DNA of 64,000 bases from Harmonia axyridis (lineage: Eukaryota; Arthropoda; Insecta; Coleoptera; Coccinellidae): the NCBI RefSeq assembly GCF_914767665.1, contig NC_059502.1, forward strand, positions 56,278,031 to 56,342,030, written 5' to 3'. A program made the position numbers and the translations under genes. Position 1 is the first letter of the stretch. Every line of letters begins with the position of its first letter. A model generated the notes under the pieces. The model was not told where the DNA came from, ran no database searches, and saw only the letters and a list, made by a program, of their open reading frames with translations. This document shows positions 22,862-36,572 of this stretch, in pieces.

Positions 22862-24777
22862 TATAGTCATATTCAAAGAATGGAACATATTTTCTTCAAA
22901 ATACGATAACACTATCTATGCATATATTTCGTAGGTAATAGCATGTCTTTTGTGAAAAGCTTATGATTGCTTCTTCAGGTTAGACACTACACTAGTCAAA
23001 GGAAGTTAGTACGTTCATATATATATGGCTATTTTGGTCTCACAATGTCTATCCTTGAAAGGTTATTAAAAACAAAGAAATAAAAATATTACACACAGCT
23101 TACAGGATAATATCACTTTCATTTTTCTTGAAATAATAGCGAATTGCCAGCTTCTACACGACTCCTTGTTATTGTAGCCATTATAGCCATTTTGTAGAAG
23201 TTGATCATCTCTCTTGAGGTGGTAGTAAGAGTTGTAACCCATTGGATCCATCTAAAGAATAATTTGATTCTTACTCACAAAACATTACGACTAAATATAA
23301 TTTAATGTTAGGAAAATTTTATTGAAATGTAGATTTTGCATTCAACAGTCTGAAAAATTATGGATTCTTATATCCATATTATAGTGAATCCTGAAATTTT
23401 GATATGGAGGAGAACATCTTGTAAACTCTAATTCATGAGTGAAGGGTCATCCTCAAAAAGGATAGCAATGACCCCCTCAAGAATCTTAAATGGCAATAGG
23501 GTTCGAATGATACATAATTTTGAAGGTTTTACAATTGTCTTTATAAATTTTTTAAAGTCGAGAAGTAATGGGTGAAGACCTGCGTGCTATAAAATGTTGA
23601 TAAAAACATTAAATGAGAATATATAACTACCCTAGCGACAAATGATGTCAATTTCAACATCTCAATACTAATATTCAGTCAGAAATTCTGAAACGAATCA
23701 TTACCAATCACTTTTAAAGAATTTTTCCACAGATAAGAAAGCCAAACAAAAGTGATTTAATTTATTCATAAAAAGGATTGCAAAACTCTCAAAATATATA
23801 ATCATATCTTCAATATTGATCCATCATTACTCGATAACAAAATATAAGGGTTCGAGATATCTTGTCATTTAGGTATATTTGAAAGATTCTGGAAAAACAG
23901 TGGTACATGAACGTGCATCAACTTTAAACATTGTGAATTTATTCTCTATCTCAATGTTCGCTATTATATACTTAGTATTAATATAAATTTGTTTGTTAAG
24001 AATATTGTGTGTTTGTTGTATTGTGTTCTGTGTTGTTATTTTCTGTATTACCTTAATGCATGTTCTTTCCTCTTCTTTAGCATTGTGATTAATCGTTTGC
24101 ACCTTCGTCTTGTTGTTGTAAATATCTTGTCCTTTTCTTCCACGCTTGTGTATCGTTTTCTTGCCGATTGTGTGTTTATTATATATTATCGCTTACTCTC
24201 GTTCTCTGTTGCTGGAAGTATATCGGGATATATACGTCTCTTTTCGATAAGTTGGAATTATATTTTAGAATTCGAGATCGGTTTTTCCAAAAAATTTCTT
24301 GGTTTATTAATCTAAATAATATCATGAATCGATCTTTCAGAACTGTAGGTTCCCATTTTCGTATGATTAAAACTATTTCGATGAAATTTATTTCACAAAC
24401 TCTCATAATAGTAGGTATCTAGATATTATTTGGAGTTCACGATACATATAGCTGTTTTTCTGAAATAAAAATTATGCAATCGAAGTTTCTTAGTTAAATG
24501 AAAATATAATTTCAAGAGGATGTGATGATGAAAAACTGATATTTACTGTTTTTCGGCTCCATGACAATGAAACTGATTTCACTCTTTTTTTCTGTGTCCT
24601 TGATAGAAATCGAGGAATACTCCTTGAGAATTTTCACCAACGATACACCAAAAAAATGCATAAATTTTCTACTATAACACTTTCATCAGCGTTTAAATTA
24701 AACTGTTTCAGTTTTTTTCAATTACCCAGTGTTATTTATTTCATAAAACGACGTGACTTTGCCTCATGATGGACTAC
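22862..24777. other. No gene seen
   Basis: AT-rich DNA. Open frames of 60-108 codons show no recognisable domain and have skewed composition expected by chance. Confidence 0.5.
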
Positions 24778-25458
24778 CATCTTCTTCATGTGTTACTCTA
24801 CGCATACATCTATCATATGGCTCAAAGGAATTATGAAATGTTCAAATATTCGACTTTGAAGAGAACTACTCGTAGGCTTTGTCAAAACTTACCTAATGAT
24901 ATCACATACCAACCATCAGCGCCGATACATTCGTATCAGGTATACCTTTGAATATGAAAGACTAATATTTTTCATTACCTTTAGCAGTGTAGTAATTTGT
25001 GTTTCATTTCATTGTATATTGTATTTGCCACGATTAAAATGCGTGTCAAATATCAGCAAATTTTCAACTGTAGGTATATAAGTCTCTTTTTATAGTTAAG
25101 ACATAACTATGATTTCGTTTGTATAATTTCATATTCTGAAGTTCCCAGTTATTTTCATGGGAACTTGCTAATTGATCGTTGACTTTTTGATCTATAATGA
25201 ACCTCGTAATGAACTGATTGTACAGCGCGTAACATCATTCCTGATGACACCGCATGTCTTGGTCGACTGATATGAAAAGCTCAGGTTTTTAGAAATATTG
25301 GTACCAAAGAAATATATTATACTATTTTGTACGAAAATATCTATTCATCTTAAGATAGAAAGCCTTTCTTTTTAATTTCGTCTAGGTAAGAGTAAATAGA
25401 TTTTTTTATAATGGTTCGTTTTTTCAATTCAGAAGGCAAGAACAGCTTTACAAATCCG

Positions 25459-25594
25459 CCACTCACCAGGCTGTTGAGCATTCGGAGGGCCTTCCAGTCG
25501 AGTTCAGTCTTTGATTTACAGTCGGGCAGCCTAGTCCCGAGCTGCCCAACTGTAAATAAACTGGAAGCCGGCTTCCGAAGAGCCTGGTGAGTGG
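25459..25594. repeat. Long GC-rich hairpin, unit 1
   Basis: Three stem blocks pair in order: CCACTCACCAGGCT with AGCCTGGTGAGTGG, a TTCGGAGGGCCTTCCAG segment with its near complement, and ATTTACAGT-CGGGCAGC with GCTGCCC-AACTGTAAAT, closing on a short loop at about 25531. About 60 bp of stem sits in otherwise AT-rich DNA. Confidence 0.75.
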
Positions 25595-26727
25595 GTGCCA
25601 TTAGATATAGTATATATTCCAAAATTTTTACACATCTTGTATATCCTGGTAGATCTCATCTGAAGGCATATTTTTTGCCTATAAAAAACATGTAGAATTT
25701 TCCGTCTAGGTTTCTGAACTTTCAACATAATCAACATCGGATTCTGCTCTATTGCTCTTCCCTTCTGAACTAATTTTATCTTATCGGCATTATAGAGCCG
25801 AAGAAAGTCTGATGAGAGCTCAGAAAATATATCATACAGCATTTCTGTTTTACTGTCGATCATTCGGCAAACTTAGTAGGTAGATATATGAAAATTGCGG
25901 AAGCAATATGAACGAGAATGTGAGCTTCATCGGTTGGTATCGCTAGAACACTGAAGTTGCAATAGCATCAAGGTTTAGCTTCTAGGGTACCTAACCTTAC
26001 TGTAATATATAATAGGTAATATTTGTATATATGTATTTATAATGTCAATGTGAGGGTAAATAATTAATGGAAATATAAAAGTAAGATATACCTTATATTA
26101 TATATCTTCTTCATGTGTTACACTACGCATATATCTACTCGTAGGCTTTGTCAAAACTTACCTAATGACATCACATACCAACCATCAGCGCCGATACACT
26201 CGTATCAGGTTTACCTTTGAATTTGAAAGACTAATATACTCATTACCTTTTATCAGTGTAGTAATTTGTGTTTTATTTCATTGTATATTGTATTTACCAC
26301 GAATAAAATGCGTGTCAAATATCAGCAAATTTTCAACTGTAGGTATATAAGTATCTTTTTACAGTTAAGACATAACTGTGATTTCGTTTGTATAATTTCA
26401 TATTCTGAAGTTCCCAGTTATTTTCATGGGAACTTGCTAATTGATAGTTAACTTTTTGATATGTAATGAACTGATTGTACAGCGCGTAACGTCATTCCTG
26501 ATGACACCGCATGTCTTTCAGACATCTTTGGTCGACTGATATGAAAAGCTCAGGTTTTTAGAAATATTGGTACCAAAGAAATATATTATATTATCTTGTA
26601 CGAAAATATCTATTCATCTTAAGACAGAAAGCCTTTCTTTTTAATTTCATCTAGGTAAGAGTGAATAGGTTTTTTTATAATGGTTCGTTTTTTCAATTCA
26701 GAAGGCAAGAACAGCTTTACAAACCCG

Positions 26728-26869
26728 CCACTCATCAGGCTGCCGATTTCGATCATTCGGAGGGCCTTCCAGTCGAGTTCAGTATTTGATTTACAGTCGG
26801 GCAGCCGAGTCCCGAGCTGCCCAACTGTAAATAAACTGGAAGCCGGCTTCCGAAGGGCCTGGTGAGTGG
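26728..26869. repeat. Long GC-rich hairpin, unit 2
   Basis: Same fold as unit 1, with a few substitutions (for example CTCATCAGGC in the outer stem, giving a G-T-type mismatch) and a slightly longer internal loop. Confidence 0.75.
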
Positions 26870-28010
26870 GTGCCATTAGATATAGTATATATTCCAAAAT
26901 TTTTACACATCTTGTATATCCTGGTAGATCTCATCTGAAGGCATATTTTTTGCCTATAAAAAACATGTAGAATTTTCCGTCTAGGTTTCTGAACTTTCAG
27001 CATAATCAACATCGAATTCTGCTCTATTGCTCTTCCCTTCTGAACTCATTTTATCTTATCGGCATTTAGAGCCGTTAAACGTCTGAAGAGGGCTCAGAAC
27101 ATATATAATATAGTATTTCTGTTTTACTGTCGAATATTCGGCAAACTTAGTAGGTAGATATATGAAAATTGCGGAAGCAATATGAACGGCAATGTAAGCT
27201 TCATCGGTTGGTATCGCTAGAACACTGAAGTTGCAGTAGCATCAAGGTTTAGCGTCTAGGGTACCTTACCTAACTGTAATATATAATAGGTAATATTTGT
27301 ATATATGTATGTATAATGTCGATGTGAGAGTATAAATTAATGGAAATATAAAAGTAAGATATACCTTATATTATAATATATCTTCTTCATGTGTTACACT
27401 ACGCATAGATCTACTCGTAGGCTTTGTCAAAACTTATCTAATGACATCACATACCAACCATCAGCGCCGATACATTCGTATCAGGTATACCTTTGAATTT
27501 GAAAGGCTACAAACCAATACACTCATTACCTTTTATCAGTGTAGTAATTTGTGTTTTATTTCATTGTATATTGTATTTACCACGAATAAAATGCGTGTCA
27601 AATATCAGCAAATTTTCAACTGTAGGTATATAAGTATCTTTTTACAGTTAAGACATAACTATGATTTCGTTTGTATAATTTCATATTCTGAAGTTCCCAG
27701 TTATTTTCATGGGAACTTGCTAATTGATAGTTGATTTTTTGATATGTAATAAACTGATTGTACAGCGCGTAACGTCATTCCTGATGACACCGCATGTCTT
27801 TCAGACATCTTTGGTCGACTGATATGAAAAGCTTAGGTTTTTAGAAATATTGGTACCAAAGAAATATATTATATTATCTTGTACGAAAATATCTATTCAT
27901 CTTAAGATAGAAAGTCTTTCTTTTTAATTTCATCTAGGTAAGAGTAAATAGATTTTTTTATAATGGTTCGTTTTTTCAATTCAGAAGGCAAGAACAGCTT
28001 CACAAACCCG

Positions 28011-28152
28011 CCACTCACCAGGCTGCCGATTTCGATCATTCGGAGGGCCTTCCAGTCGAGTTCAGTATTTGATTTACAGTCGGGCAGCCGAGTCCCGAGC
28101 TGCCCAACTCTAAATAAACTGGAAGCCGGCTTCCGAAGAGCCTGGTGAGTGG
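28011..28152. repeat. Long GC-rich hairpin, unit 3
   Basis: Same fold as units 1 and 2. One change in the inner stem (CTCTAAAT for CTGTAAAT) weakens one pair. Confidence 0.75.
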
Positions 28153-28640
28153 GTGCCATTAGATATAGTATATATTCCAAAATTTTTACACATCTTGTAT
28201 ATCCTGGTACATCTCATCTGACGGCATATTTTTTGTCTATAAAAAACATGTAGAATTTTCCGTCTAGGTTTCTGAACTTTCAGCATAATCAACATCGAAT
28301 TCTGCTCTATTGCTCTTCCCTTCTGAACTCATTTTATCTTATCGGCATTTAGAGCCGTTAAACGTCTGAAGAGGGCTCAGAACATATATAATATAGTATT
28401 TCTATGTTACTGTCGATCATTCGGCAAAAGTAGTAGGTAGATATTATATGGAAATTGCGGAAGCAATATCAACGGCAATGTGAGAGTCATCGGTTGGTAT
28501 CGCTAGAACACTGAAGTTGCAATAGCATCAAGGTTGAGCTTCTAGGGTACCTAACCTAACTATAATATATAATAGGTAATATTTGTATATATGTATGTAT
28601 AATGTCAATGTGAGGGTAAAAAAATTTATGAAAATATAAA

Positions 28641-29956
28641 ATTAAATGTAAATTCCAGAATATATGTTAATCTAAATAAATGGAGATCAAATACTTGAAT
28701 AGAAAACCGTTATTTATTGTTTTTCTTTTTTTTTCAGTTTCCGAAGCAATATATATATATATATAATATTAGTTTTCCTCTTTTACCGAATATCATTCCT
28801 AATATTGTTATTGTTATTAATAGGTACAAATGATGATAGCATAGGTATATATTATATTCAGAAGTTATAAATATTTATTATTTTTATATTTTTGTATGTT
28901 GTTCAGATCATCATTAACTGTAGAATTGAATATTTCCAATTGGTGATAAGGAAACAGAAGACTTATTATGTGTACCTAACTTTAAGAGAAGATTGTAATG
29001 GATTTGTACCTATATGGATGGGTTGGGCATTGACAGATATTGTTCAATTTCAATATAGGTACCTAGTATCAATAATAAAAGTGTGGAAAATATTACCTTT
29101 TCTTTTAATTCAAGTATTGGTGACGCTAGGCGTGGAGAATCAGGGGGCCCCCCTAAAATTTGACATACTAAGACTAAAAGATTGGCAGAAGTATAATTTC
29201 GCATTACTTTGCTCCCCCCCAAAAAGAAATCCGTCCCTCTCTAGGCCACCTATGTTTCTGAAAGCTGGCATCGCCAATGTATTCAAGTCAAAAATATCAC
29301 ATCTACTAGAAAAGTTTTAAATTTCTAAGAATGGGAAAAGCCCTGACGTATATATTTGAGAAACGCTGCCCTAAACTTTTAGGGAGTACGGAAGGAACGA
29401 TTTTATTGAAAATTTGGATTTTTGCTCTATTTTAGATTGATAGAAGCTCTATCAATATCATCTATTTTACATTAATAGAAGCTCTATCAATTTAAAATAT
29501 TTACAAATAATAACTATTTGATATCTAAGCATTTTTAGCTATGACAATTGACAAATAACCACAAATGTCATTGAAAATAATTAAATAAAAACTACAAGTA
29601 GGTCTTATGTTGCAATTATTTCATTTCAATTTTCAACTGACTAACGTTACAGATTTTTCTTTGGTTTCATCTTACAGCCTAAAGTAAATAAATGATCATT
29701 ATACTGATACGTATAATTGATTATATAGGTATATAATATAATTTTAAATGTTTTAAAAAGTCAACTGTCAGCTATGATATCCGAACATTCTGAACGACTT
29801 CGGTAACGGTTGGCTACACTGTTTTTAACCGTCAAATAATATTCACAGAAGGTCGAATTCAAACTAAATTCAAACGGTTTATTTTTATGTGAATTTGTGT
29901 TTATCCACTTAAAAACCATATGAGTGTACAGTGATTAATAACTTCAATAGGTTAAA
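28641..29956. other. Intergenic region upstream of RacGAP1
   Basis: No gene seen up to about 29300; the 142-codon frame at 28892-29320 has no recognisable domain. Cytosine and guanine runs near 29145 and 29214 resemble the ends of the hAT-like MITEs but I cannot pair them. The last few hundred bases should contain the RacGAP1 promoter and 5' UTR; no TATA box or sure initiator was identified. Confidence 0.4.
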
Positions 29957-32900
29957 ATGTCTGATTCTGTTTTCAAAACTCCGTATGCTTCGGATACACC
30001 GAAATCTTACAGGAAAGTGAATCCTATGAAATTCAACTCCGACAGTGATGAGAGTGTATCCAGTGTCCCCGAATTTTGCCCTTCAGGGAGTTCATCCGAT
30101 GCAAATTTATCTATAATAGCCGAATATGATGAGATTTCAAGATTTGTTAGAACGTTGAAATCACAATACACATATCTGGAAAAATCTTACAGTGAATTTG
30201 TGGACAATACCAAGGTTTTGTATCAAAGTTTCCAAACATCAAGAGAAGAATGTATGAGACTACAAGAAAGGCTTGATGCAATGACTCGAGAGAACAGTGA
30301 TTTAGAAGGAAAGCTAGCTCTGGCTAGGAAATTCCTAGATAAAGAGAAAAGAAATACTAAATCTGCAGAAAAAGAAAGGGATATTTTGGTAAGTTAGTCC
30401 CTGAATTGAAAGGAACGTTTAATATATAACGAATATTTCAGGAAATGCAAATAGCCCAAATGAAAGAGTTTCTTATTAGCAATAAAGAAGCTCGTAGAAT
30501 TATACCCGAGGACACATTGGGCAAATTGGCCTTTTTAGAGACAGATCGAATTGATCAGGAACAGGCCCCACACTTGAGTTGTATACCTGAAATCAACTCA
30601 ACAGGTAAGATGCATATATATACTCATTTTCCATTTATAACAAATTTTTAATTATTGAAAAATAAAACTAAGTCATAGCAAATGGCCCAATTAATATTCA
30701 CGACTTGCTTGAAAATTTGAGCAATTAACAATACCGGTAGAGAAAACTAAAATGTCTGTGCCTATATCTGGACAGAAGATTTATATAGACTAAGAAAAAA
30801 AATAAATGAAATTTGTTACAAAATTTCATGCATACTTTTTATGAAAAGTATAATTATCATATTCAGATTGATATGTAGATTATCATTTCATTTCTATAGT
30901 TTGCTGTATTCCTAATATTGTTTTTCAGGTTCCATCTTGTCAGACTTCAGCTATTCTAAATCTGAAGATGATTTAGACTCATCCAAAATCCTAGGTGGGA
31001 AGGTATGGAAAAAAGCTCGACCAAGTGTTGACTTAATTTCAGATCAACCAGCCCCCAAAAAACGTAGATCGTCTGGACATAAAGTAGTGGAGGTACCATC
31101 TCTAATGTGGCTAATAAATTTTATGATATAATAATTTTGTGTTCTTCCAGATAAGCACAAATGATACTGTTAGGGCTACTACTACCTTAATGATGCCTAA
31201 GCATGGCCCAATTACTGCCACTTCTGTGATTGAAGCTGTACCTAGTGCTTCTGCACACCACAATGCTTATGCGCCATCTGCCCCTCCACCAGAGACTACT
31301 CCTCACAGGGTTGGGGTAAGAATCCAAATAGATTTATTCACATTAGATTGGTTAAATTGAGGTTTATAAAGGACCTATTTGAATTTTACAGAATGGTTTA
31401 TTGTTTCTTTCTGATCAAAAAATAATTTAAATCCTATGATCATTCAATAGAAAGCAAATTATGAAATGAAAACCTTATTGGATTCGAACCTGAAACAGCA
31501 ATAGGCAGCGTTTTAGCATCTAATATGATGGCAAACTTGGTTGTGATGCTGATGATATTAGCTTTATATTCAAAGAGAAATATTCAATACTTCATAACTC
31601 CTAAACTAATTGAGCTAGAGCCTTGCGTTGAAAAATAATTCATCCACTAAACGATAGTATTGCAGATTTGAAATTTGAATTTGAAAACAAACTGAAAATT
31701 TCAGGGAGGTTTAGAATTTTTTTTTCACCAAAATTATTCCAAAGGTTTATTATTGAAATTAATAAATCAAAAGGGTAAGAATTGAACCTCCTAGCCTGCA
31801 TGTATTTCTTTGATGTGTTTTCTCATTTCCTCAAGACAATTATTCCGAAAGAGTCATAAACAAAATGTTGTGTTGAAAGTATTACATAAAACTACGTTTT
31901 CATGACCAGTCTGTATTGTTACCTGAATAAATTTGATTTGATTGATGTTATGCCACTAAGCTTGTTAAATGAATAATTGTATTTTATACAAAATTATAGA
32001 TACAATCAAGCAGATATCTACTAAATTGTAAAATAACACTTTGTTTCATGCAAAATTCAATGAAAAAATTACATCAGTACAAATTTAAACAAGCACGTAA
32101 AACCAACTCATTTTCCAATTGTCTTGTTATTCTTTTCAGTCTCATCCTCAACCAATTGTTCCTAGCGATATGATATTCCAATCGTGGAACAGGAAAGAAG
32201 GCCCTCCGAAACCTAATAGACTGAATTTGGAAAAGGAAAAATACGAAACAGAAAATAGTTCAAACAACAATCAAGTTCATGGCCATAAACAACATGTCTT
32301 CCAGAAAAGAACTGTTGTATTGCCAGACAACTGTGGATTTTGTCAGTCGAGGTTACGATTTGGAAGATTGGCCTGGAAATGTAAAGACTGCAAAAATACT
32401 TGCCATGTGGAATGTAGGGATAAGTTGGGACTTCCGTGTATTCCAGTGATCAATACCCCAAATCAGGCGAATGGATTGGTGAGTTTCGTCTATCAGTTGG
32501 CATTAATTGTGTTATTTAATAATTTTGTATTGTTTTAGAGTGTTATTGCTGACTATACTGGTACGACTCCACCTATGGTGCCACCACTAATAATACATTG
32601 CGTTAATGAGATAGAACTTAGGGATTCTAATGAAGTTGGTCTGTATAGGGTATCAGGTTCAGAGAAGGACGTAAAAACACTGAAGGTATTGAATTTGTTC
32701 AATTTAAATACGGTGTGACCACGAGAAACATTTACATTTTAAAAGATGCAAACTGTTTTTGTAAGATATAATTTTGAGTTTCGAGCGATCGCGAAATATC
32801 ATAAGCTTGCTCATGAACAAGCTGACATTGGTGTCTCCACTTCATATAATGCAAGCATACTTATGAATTCATCATTAAATACAGTTCTCCATTTCTCCAC

Positions 32901-35900
32901 AATTATACCAATATCGATTTCTCAAAATGAAAAAAAAATTATAAACGTATCTAACATGGTTGTCAGGATAAGCCATCAAAAATTCAAGTTTTCTGGTGGT
33001 CACCCTGTGTTTATATCCCAGACTGTAGGTATTTGGAAAATATCAAGAAAAAAAACGTTCTTTTCAATTATAGGAAAGATTTTTGAGAGGTAAAGCTGCA
33101 CCATGCTTAAATGATATTGATGTGCATGTCCTGTGCGGTGTTATCAAAGATTTCCTCAGATCCTTGCAAGAACCATTAATAACTAAGGCTTTGTGGAATG
33201 ACTTCGCATCAGCCTGCAATGAAAACGATGTTGAGAAGATGAAAGCCAAAATTTCTGAACTTCCCCAACCAAATCGGGACACGTTGGCCTACATGATGCT
33301 CCATCTGCAAAGGTAATTTCTACTTCTATATTGCTATCATCATATTGCTTGAATCTTTATTTTTTGTTATTTGTAAAAATGCAGTTACTTGCTTAACTTA
33401 TTGAAACTTGTTTTTTGATTTACTAGTGAAATAATACTATTTCTTCATAAATATAAGGTTTTCTAATAAGAAGCTTCATTTTGATTTAAAAAAAACGATA
33501 ACAATGAAAAATGATATTAGCTAATAGCTGAGTTTGCAACACCATATCCTCTTCATTAAATTTTCCAAGCCTCATTTACGGCTGTATGTCCGCAAAGAAA
33601 AAGTCTAAAGGATTTAAATCACAAGATCTCAGTGGCCAATTGTAATCACCTCCTTAAGAAATAACACTGTGAGAAACTTTTCTTGCAAAATTGCAATTAT
33701 ATTGTTACTTGTGTGGCACGAAGCGCCATCTTGTTGAAAATAAACGCCGTACAGATCAATATCAATTTCCAATTAATAATAGTTTGATAGTGTAATCCAT
33801 TCACCTTAACAGTTGTATCTGCCTCACTTGGGTTTTCATCAACACTACTGGTTACAGCAGCAATATTAAGAAACGCACATGGTTTCGATTCTTCACATCA
33901 CTAATTTGTCCCAACAGCTCAAATTTTTCCTCAATTGTCACTATTGCCGTCCAAGGTGCTTCACGATGACCCAAAACTGCTTCAGTTTTGCAAACTGTCA
34001 CTGCAAAATTTTCACCATTTCAAAGAGTTGTATAAGGGTGTATCGTTCCGTTTTTAGTAATAGCGTAATTTTTTATTTGTCAAATGTCAAAATATGACAG
34101 CTACCCAGACAGTGGTCTATTCAAAATGAAACCTCTTAATTGAAAAACCCTAAAGTGAAACCTTATCGATAAATGAAGGGTCTTGCAGATAATAATTTGT
34201 GCCAGATTATTTTCACTAACCCCTTTTTGTTTGATGCATTTTTCCAGAATTTCACAGAAGAAAGAAATTAAGATGCCTGCTGAAAATCTGGCTATTGTTT
34301 TTGGCCCAACTATTGTAGGTTTCTCCTCGGACGATATAGATGACAAAAATAATAGGCACAATTTCTTATATGAGGCAAAGCAACAAGCAAGTGTAAGTAA
34401 AACTAAAAATGATTCATTATGTATAATGACATCAGGATAAGTTGGTTTGGGAAAATTATTTGCTAAATAAAGAGAATAAATGCTGTTAATACACTGCGCA
34501 AAAAAATTAACACGCATTCTGAAAATCTCAATTTTAATGACAGTCAACTCTACATTGACTTTATAACTTATTTTTTGTTTTTTTATGGAAGAAAAATTCA
34601 GGATTTCACCGAATCTTATGTGAAAGAAGAGAAATAAACAATTTTCAAAATACTGGAATGCTGATAAGTGATTTAATACTTGGTATTTCCACCCCTTGCG
34701 CTAATTACAGCTCGGCAACGACGGTTCATACTCAAAATGAGTGATCTTAAAATGTTCTGATCTAATCCTTCCCAGATTTCTCTGAGTTGGATTCCTAAGT
34801 CATTAAGACTAGCTGGATGATTTTTCTGAACTTCTCAGCCTTCTATTGAGGTTGTCCCAAACCTGCTCAATAGGATTGAGATCTGGACTTCTTGCTGGTC
34901 ATTCCATTCGAGAGACTTCAACCTCTTCAAGGTACTCCTGAACGATGCGCGCACGATGGGGTCTGGCATTATCGTCCATAAAAATGAAATTTTCACCAAT
35001 GTATGGGGCAAATGGCACTGCATGCTCTTCAAGAATGTTCCTTATATACCTATCAGCATTCATAGCTCCATTATCAACGACCACTAGGTCTGTGCGAGCA
35101 GTCAAAGATATGCTCTCTCGCAAAATCCAAACGCGCCCTTCGATGGGCTTGGGTAAGAGCTGGGCCTCTTGCCGCGACACGAGGCCTTAAATCATATTCT
35201 CTGAGGCGATTTCTTATTGTCTGGGTGCTAATTTGCACACCATGAGTTTGCTCAAGCTGATTTTGAAGGAGGCGAGTGGTTGCAAACCGTTGTCTCAACG
35301 AAGAAACTCTCAAGTAACGTTCTTGAATGGCAGTTGTTACCCGTGGTCTACCCTGTCCTGGACTTCGGACATTCATACCTGAATCGCTGCAACATTCTGG
35401 ACACACTTGTATGGGAAACTCCAAACCTTTCTGCAATTCTTGTGTATGTCCACCCTTCTTCTCGCAAAACTACCGCTTGGGCACATTCCTCTTGGCTCAA
35501 ATTGTGTGTTTCGCGTTGCATAGCAATTGAGTGTAGAAAATCAAACGAAAGAAAAACTATTGATCACTAGAATTGATCGAGAACAACTCATTTCAGAATG
35601 GAGCCAATACATTCAAAATCTGATAATCTCATCTTTTTTTATTCCTGCTGGGAAAAACATCTGTAGTGAAGAAAAACGTCGAAAGTGGATAACATATGCA
35701 TGCATAATTCTGATAAAAATAATTATCATTGAGAACACCTTCAGTTGTAGAATAAATTTGAGATTTCCATAATGTGTGTTAATTTTTTTGCGCAGTGTAG
35801 TATCAATATCCATCGTGAATACAATGGATGGATGCAAAAAAATTTATTTAACTGTCTTGTCGTTCATGTGAAACAACACAAGCTACGAGTATTTACTCAG

Positions 35901-36572
35901 ATAATTTTTAAAAATCCAGTTATTGAAAATGTGAAATCTGAAGTAGTTACTGTGTAGCAAACCAGTTATATAAATAATAAAAAAGTGGAAATAGAATAAC
36001 TATCATTTAATTTCGATTATAATAAATTTCAATCTAGTGTAACAAATTCAACTCTTTGGTATATGACATTTTCCATATTTTTATCCTCCACAAAACATAT
36101 CTGGAATCAACTGATGATTTTTAAATGATCTATTTTGGTACCTGTCTATGTATTCACTGATACTCATAATACAAAAAACTTATTCTTATCTGATAGTCCA
36201 ACTGTTGGCACCTCTGCTAAGGAGTCTTTATTCTAATTCAAATTATAGGTTCTGAAGTTTTTGATTGGACTTCCATCATCTTTCTGGGAAATGTTCATAA
36301 CCATTACTCCTAGTTATGGTCCTTCAAGATTGCAGCAAACTCCAAGCACAGATTCCTTGTTGGTGAGGAATGGTAAAACACCAAAATTGTATGTATATAC
36401 TTTTTCTACAGTTAGTCATTGAGAATGAATCACTTTGTATTATTTCACATTGAGAAAATATTGATAGTCTGTTCGTTAAGGTTTTTCTTAGAAATTCAAA
36501 TTTTTTTTCAGGGCCCATGGAACTCCGAAGAAAAAAAGATTCTTCCCCACTCCACCAGATAATAGATATTAG
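29957..36572 (+). CDS. RacGAP1: Rac GTPase-activating protein 1 (MgcRacGAP / Tumbleweed), complete
   Basis: Ten exons with GT-AG junctions and consistent phase: 29957-30388, 30442-30604, 30929-31092, 31151-31315, 32140-32478, 32539-32685, 33074-33312, 34248-34392, 36249-36388, 36512-36572; 664 residues, close to the family's usual ~630. Residues ~50-150 form a coiled coil, the part that in this family binds the kinesin MKLP1/Pavarotti to build centralspindlin. A nuclear-localisation-like PKKRRSS lies near 240. Residues 356-408 are a C1 zinc finger (HVFQKRTVV...CGFCQ...C..C...CHVEC). Residues ~425-620 are RhoGAP, with the arginine finger in GLYRVSG (R458) and the conserved AENLAIVFGPTIVG. Role: midzone assembly and Rho control at cytokinesis. 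The ORF is undamaged. Confidence 0.93.
33520..34130 (-). pseudogene. Mariner-superfamily transposase relic in RacGAP1 intron 7
   Basis: On the minus strand, pieces in shifting frames read DLYGVYFQQDGASCHTSNN (about 33760-33700) and NWPLRSCDLNPLDFFF (about 33635-33585). These are the second and third catalytic-aspartate regions typical of an insect mariner-like transposase. Stops and frameshifts are frequent. The relic lies within the intron 33313-34247. Confidence 0.6.
34492..35797 (-). mobile_element. Tc1-family transposon in RacGAP1 intron 8
   Basis: A 1306-bp element flanked by TA at 34490-34491 and 35798-35799. The terminal inverted repeats start CACTGCGCAAAAAAATTAAC and continue about 40 bp with few mismatches. 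The length is typical for Tc1. It lies antisense to RacGAP1 in the intron 34393-36248. Confidence 0.9.
34840..35523 (-). pseudogene. Tc1 transposase, broken
   Basis: Begins MQRETHNLSQEECAQAVVL with a helix-turn-helix (ERFGVSHTSVSRML). A frameshift near 35370 leads to the GQGRPR hinge and the second HTH. A deletion near 35100 removes the region of the first catalytic aspartate. FIFMDDNARPHRARIV (second catalytic D) follows, and a stop replaces tryptophan just before PARSPDLNPIEQVWD (catalytic E). The copy cannot encode active transposase. Family: IS630-Tc1-mariner, DD34E. Confidence 0.85.

Larger units (their letters stand above)
24778..28640. repeat. Three tandem units of ~1.27 kb
   Basis: The word CTACTCGTAGGCTTTGTC occurs at 24867, 26135 and 27411, giving periods of 1268 and 1276 bp. 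The first unit carries about 60 extra bp near 24805-24865. Units begin at CTTCTTCATGTGTTAC and run to about 28640. Identity is about 93-95% by eye. Each unit has conserved minus-strand open frames (for example 25531-25863, 25350-25622) that are interrupted in some units, and one long GC-rich hairpin. I recognise no protein in them. Confidence 0.9.

Noticed and set aside
24778..28640. CRISPR-like or satellite array
   Set aside because: Units are too long (~1.27 kb) and few, with no repeat-spacer alternation; kept as a tandem segmental repeat.
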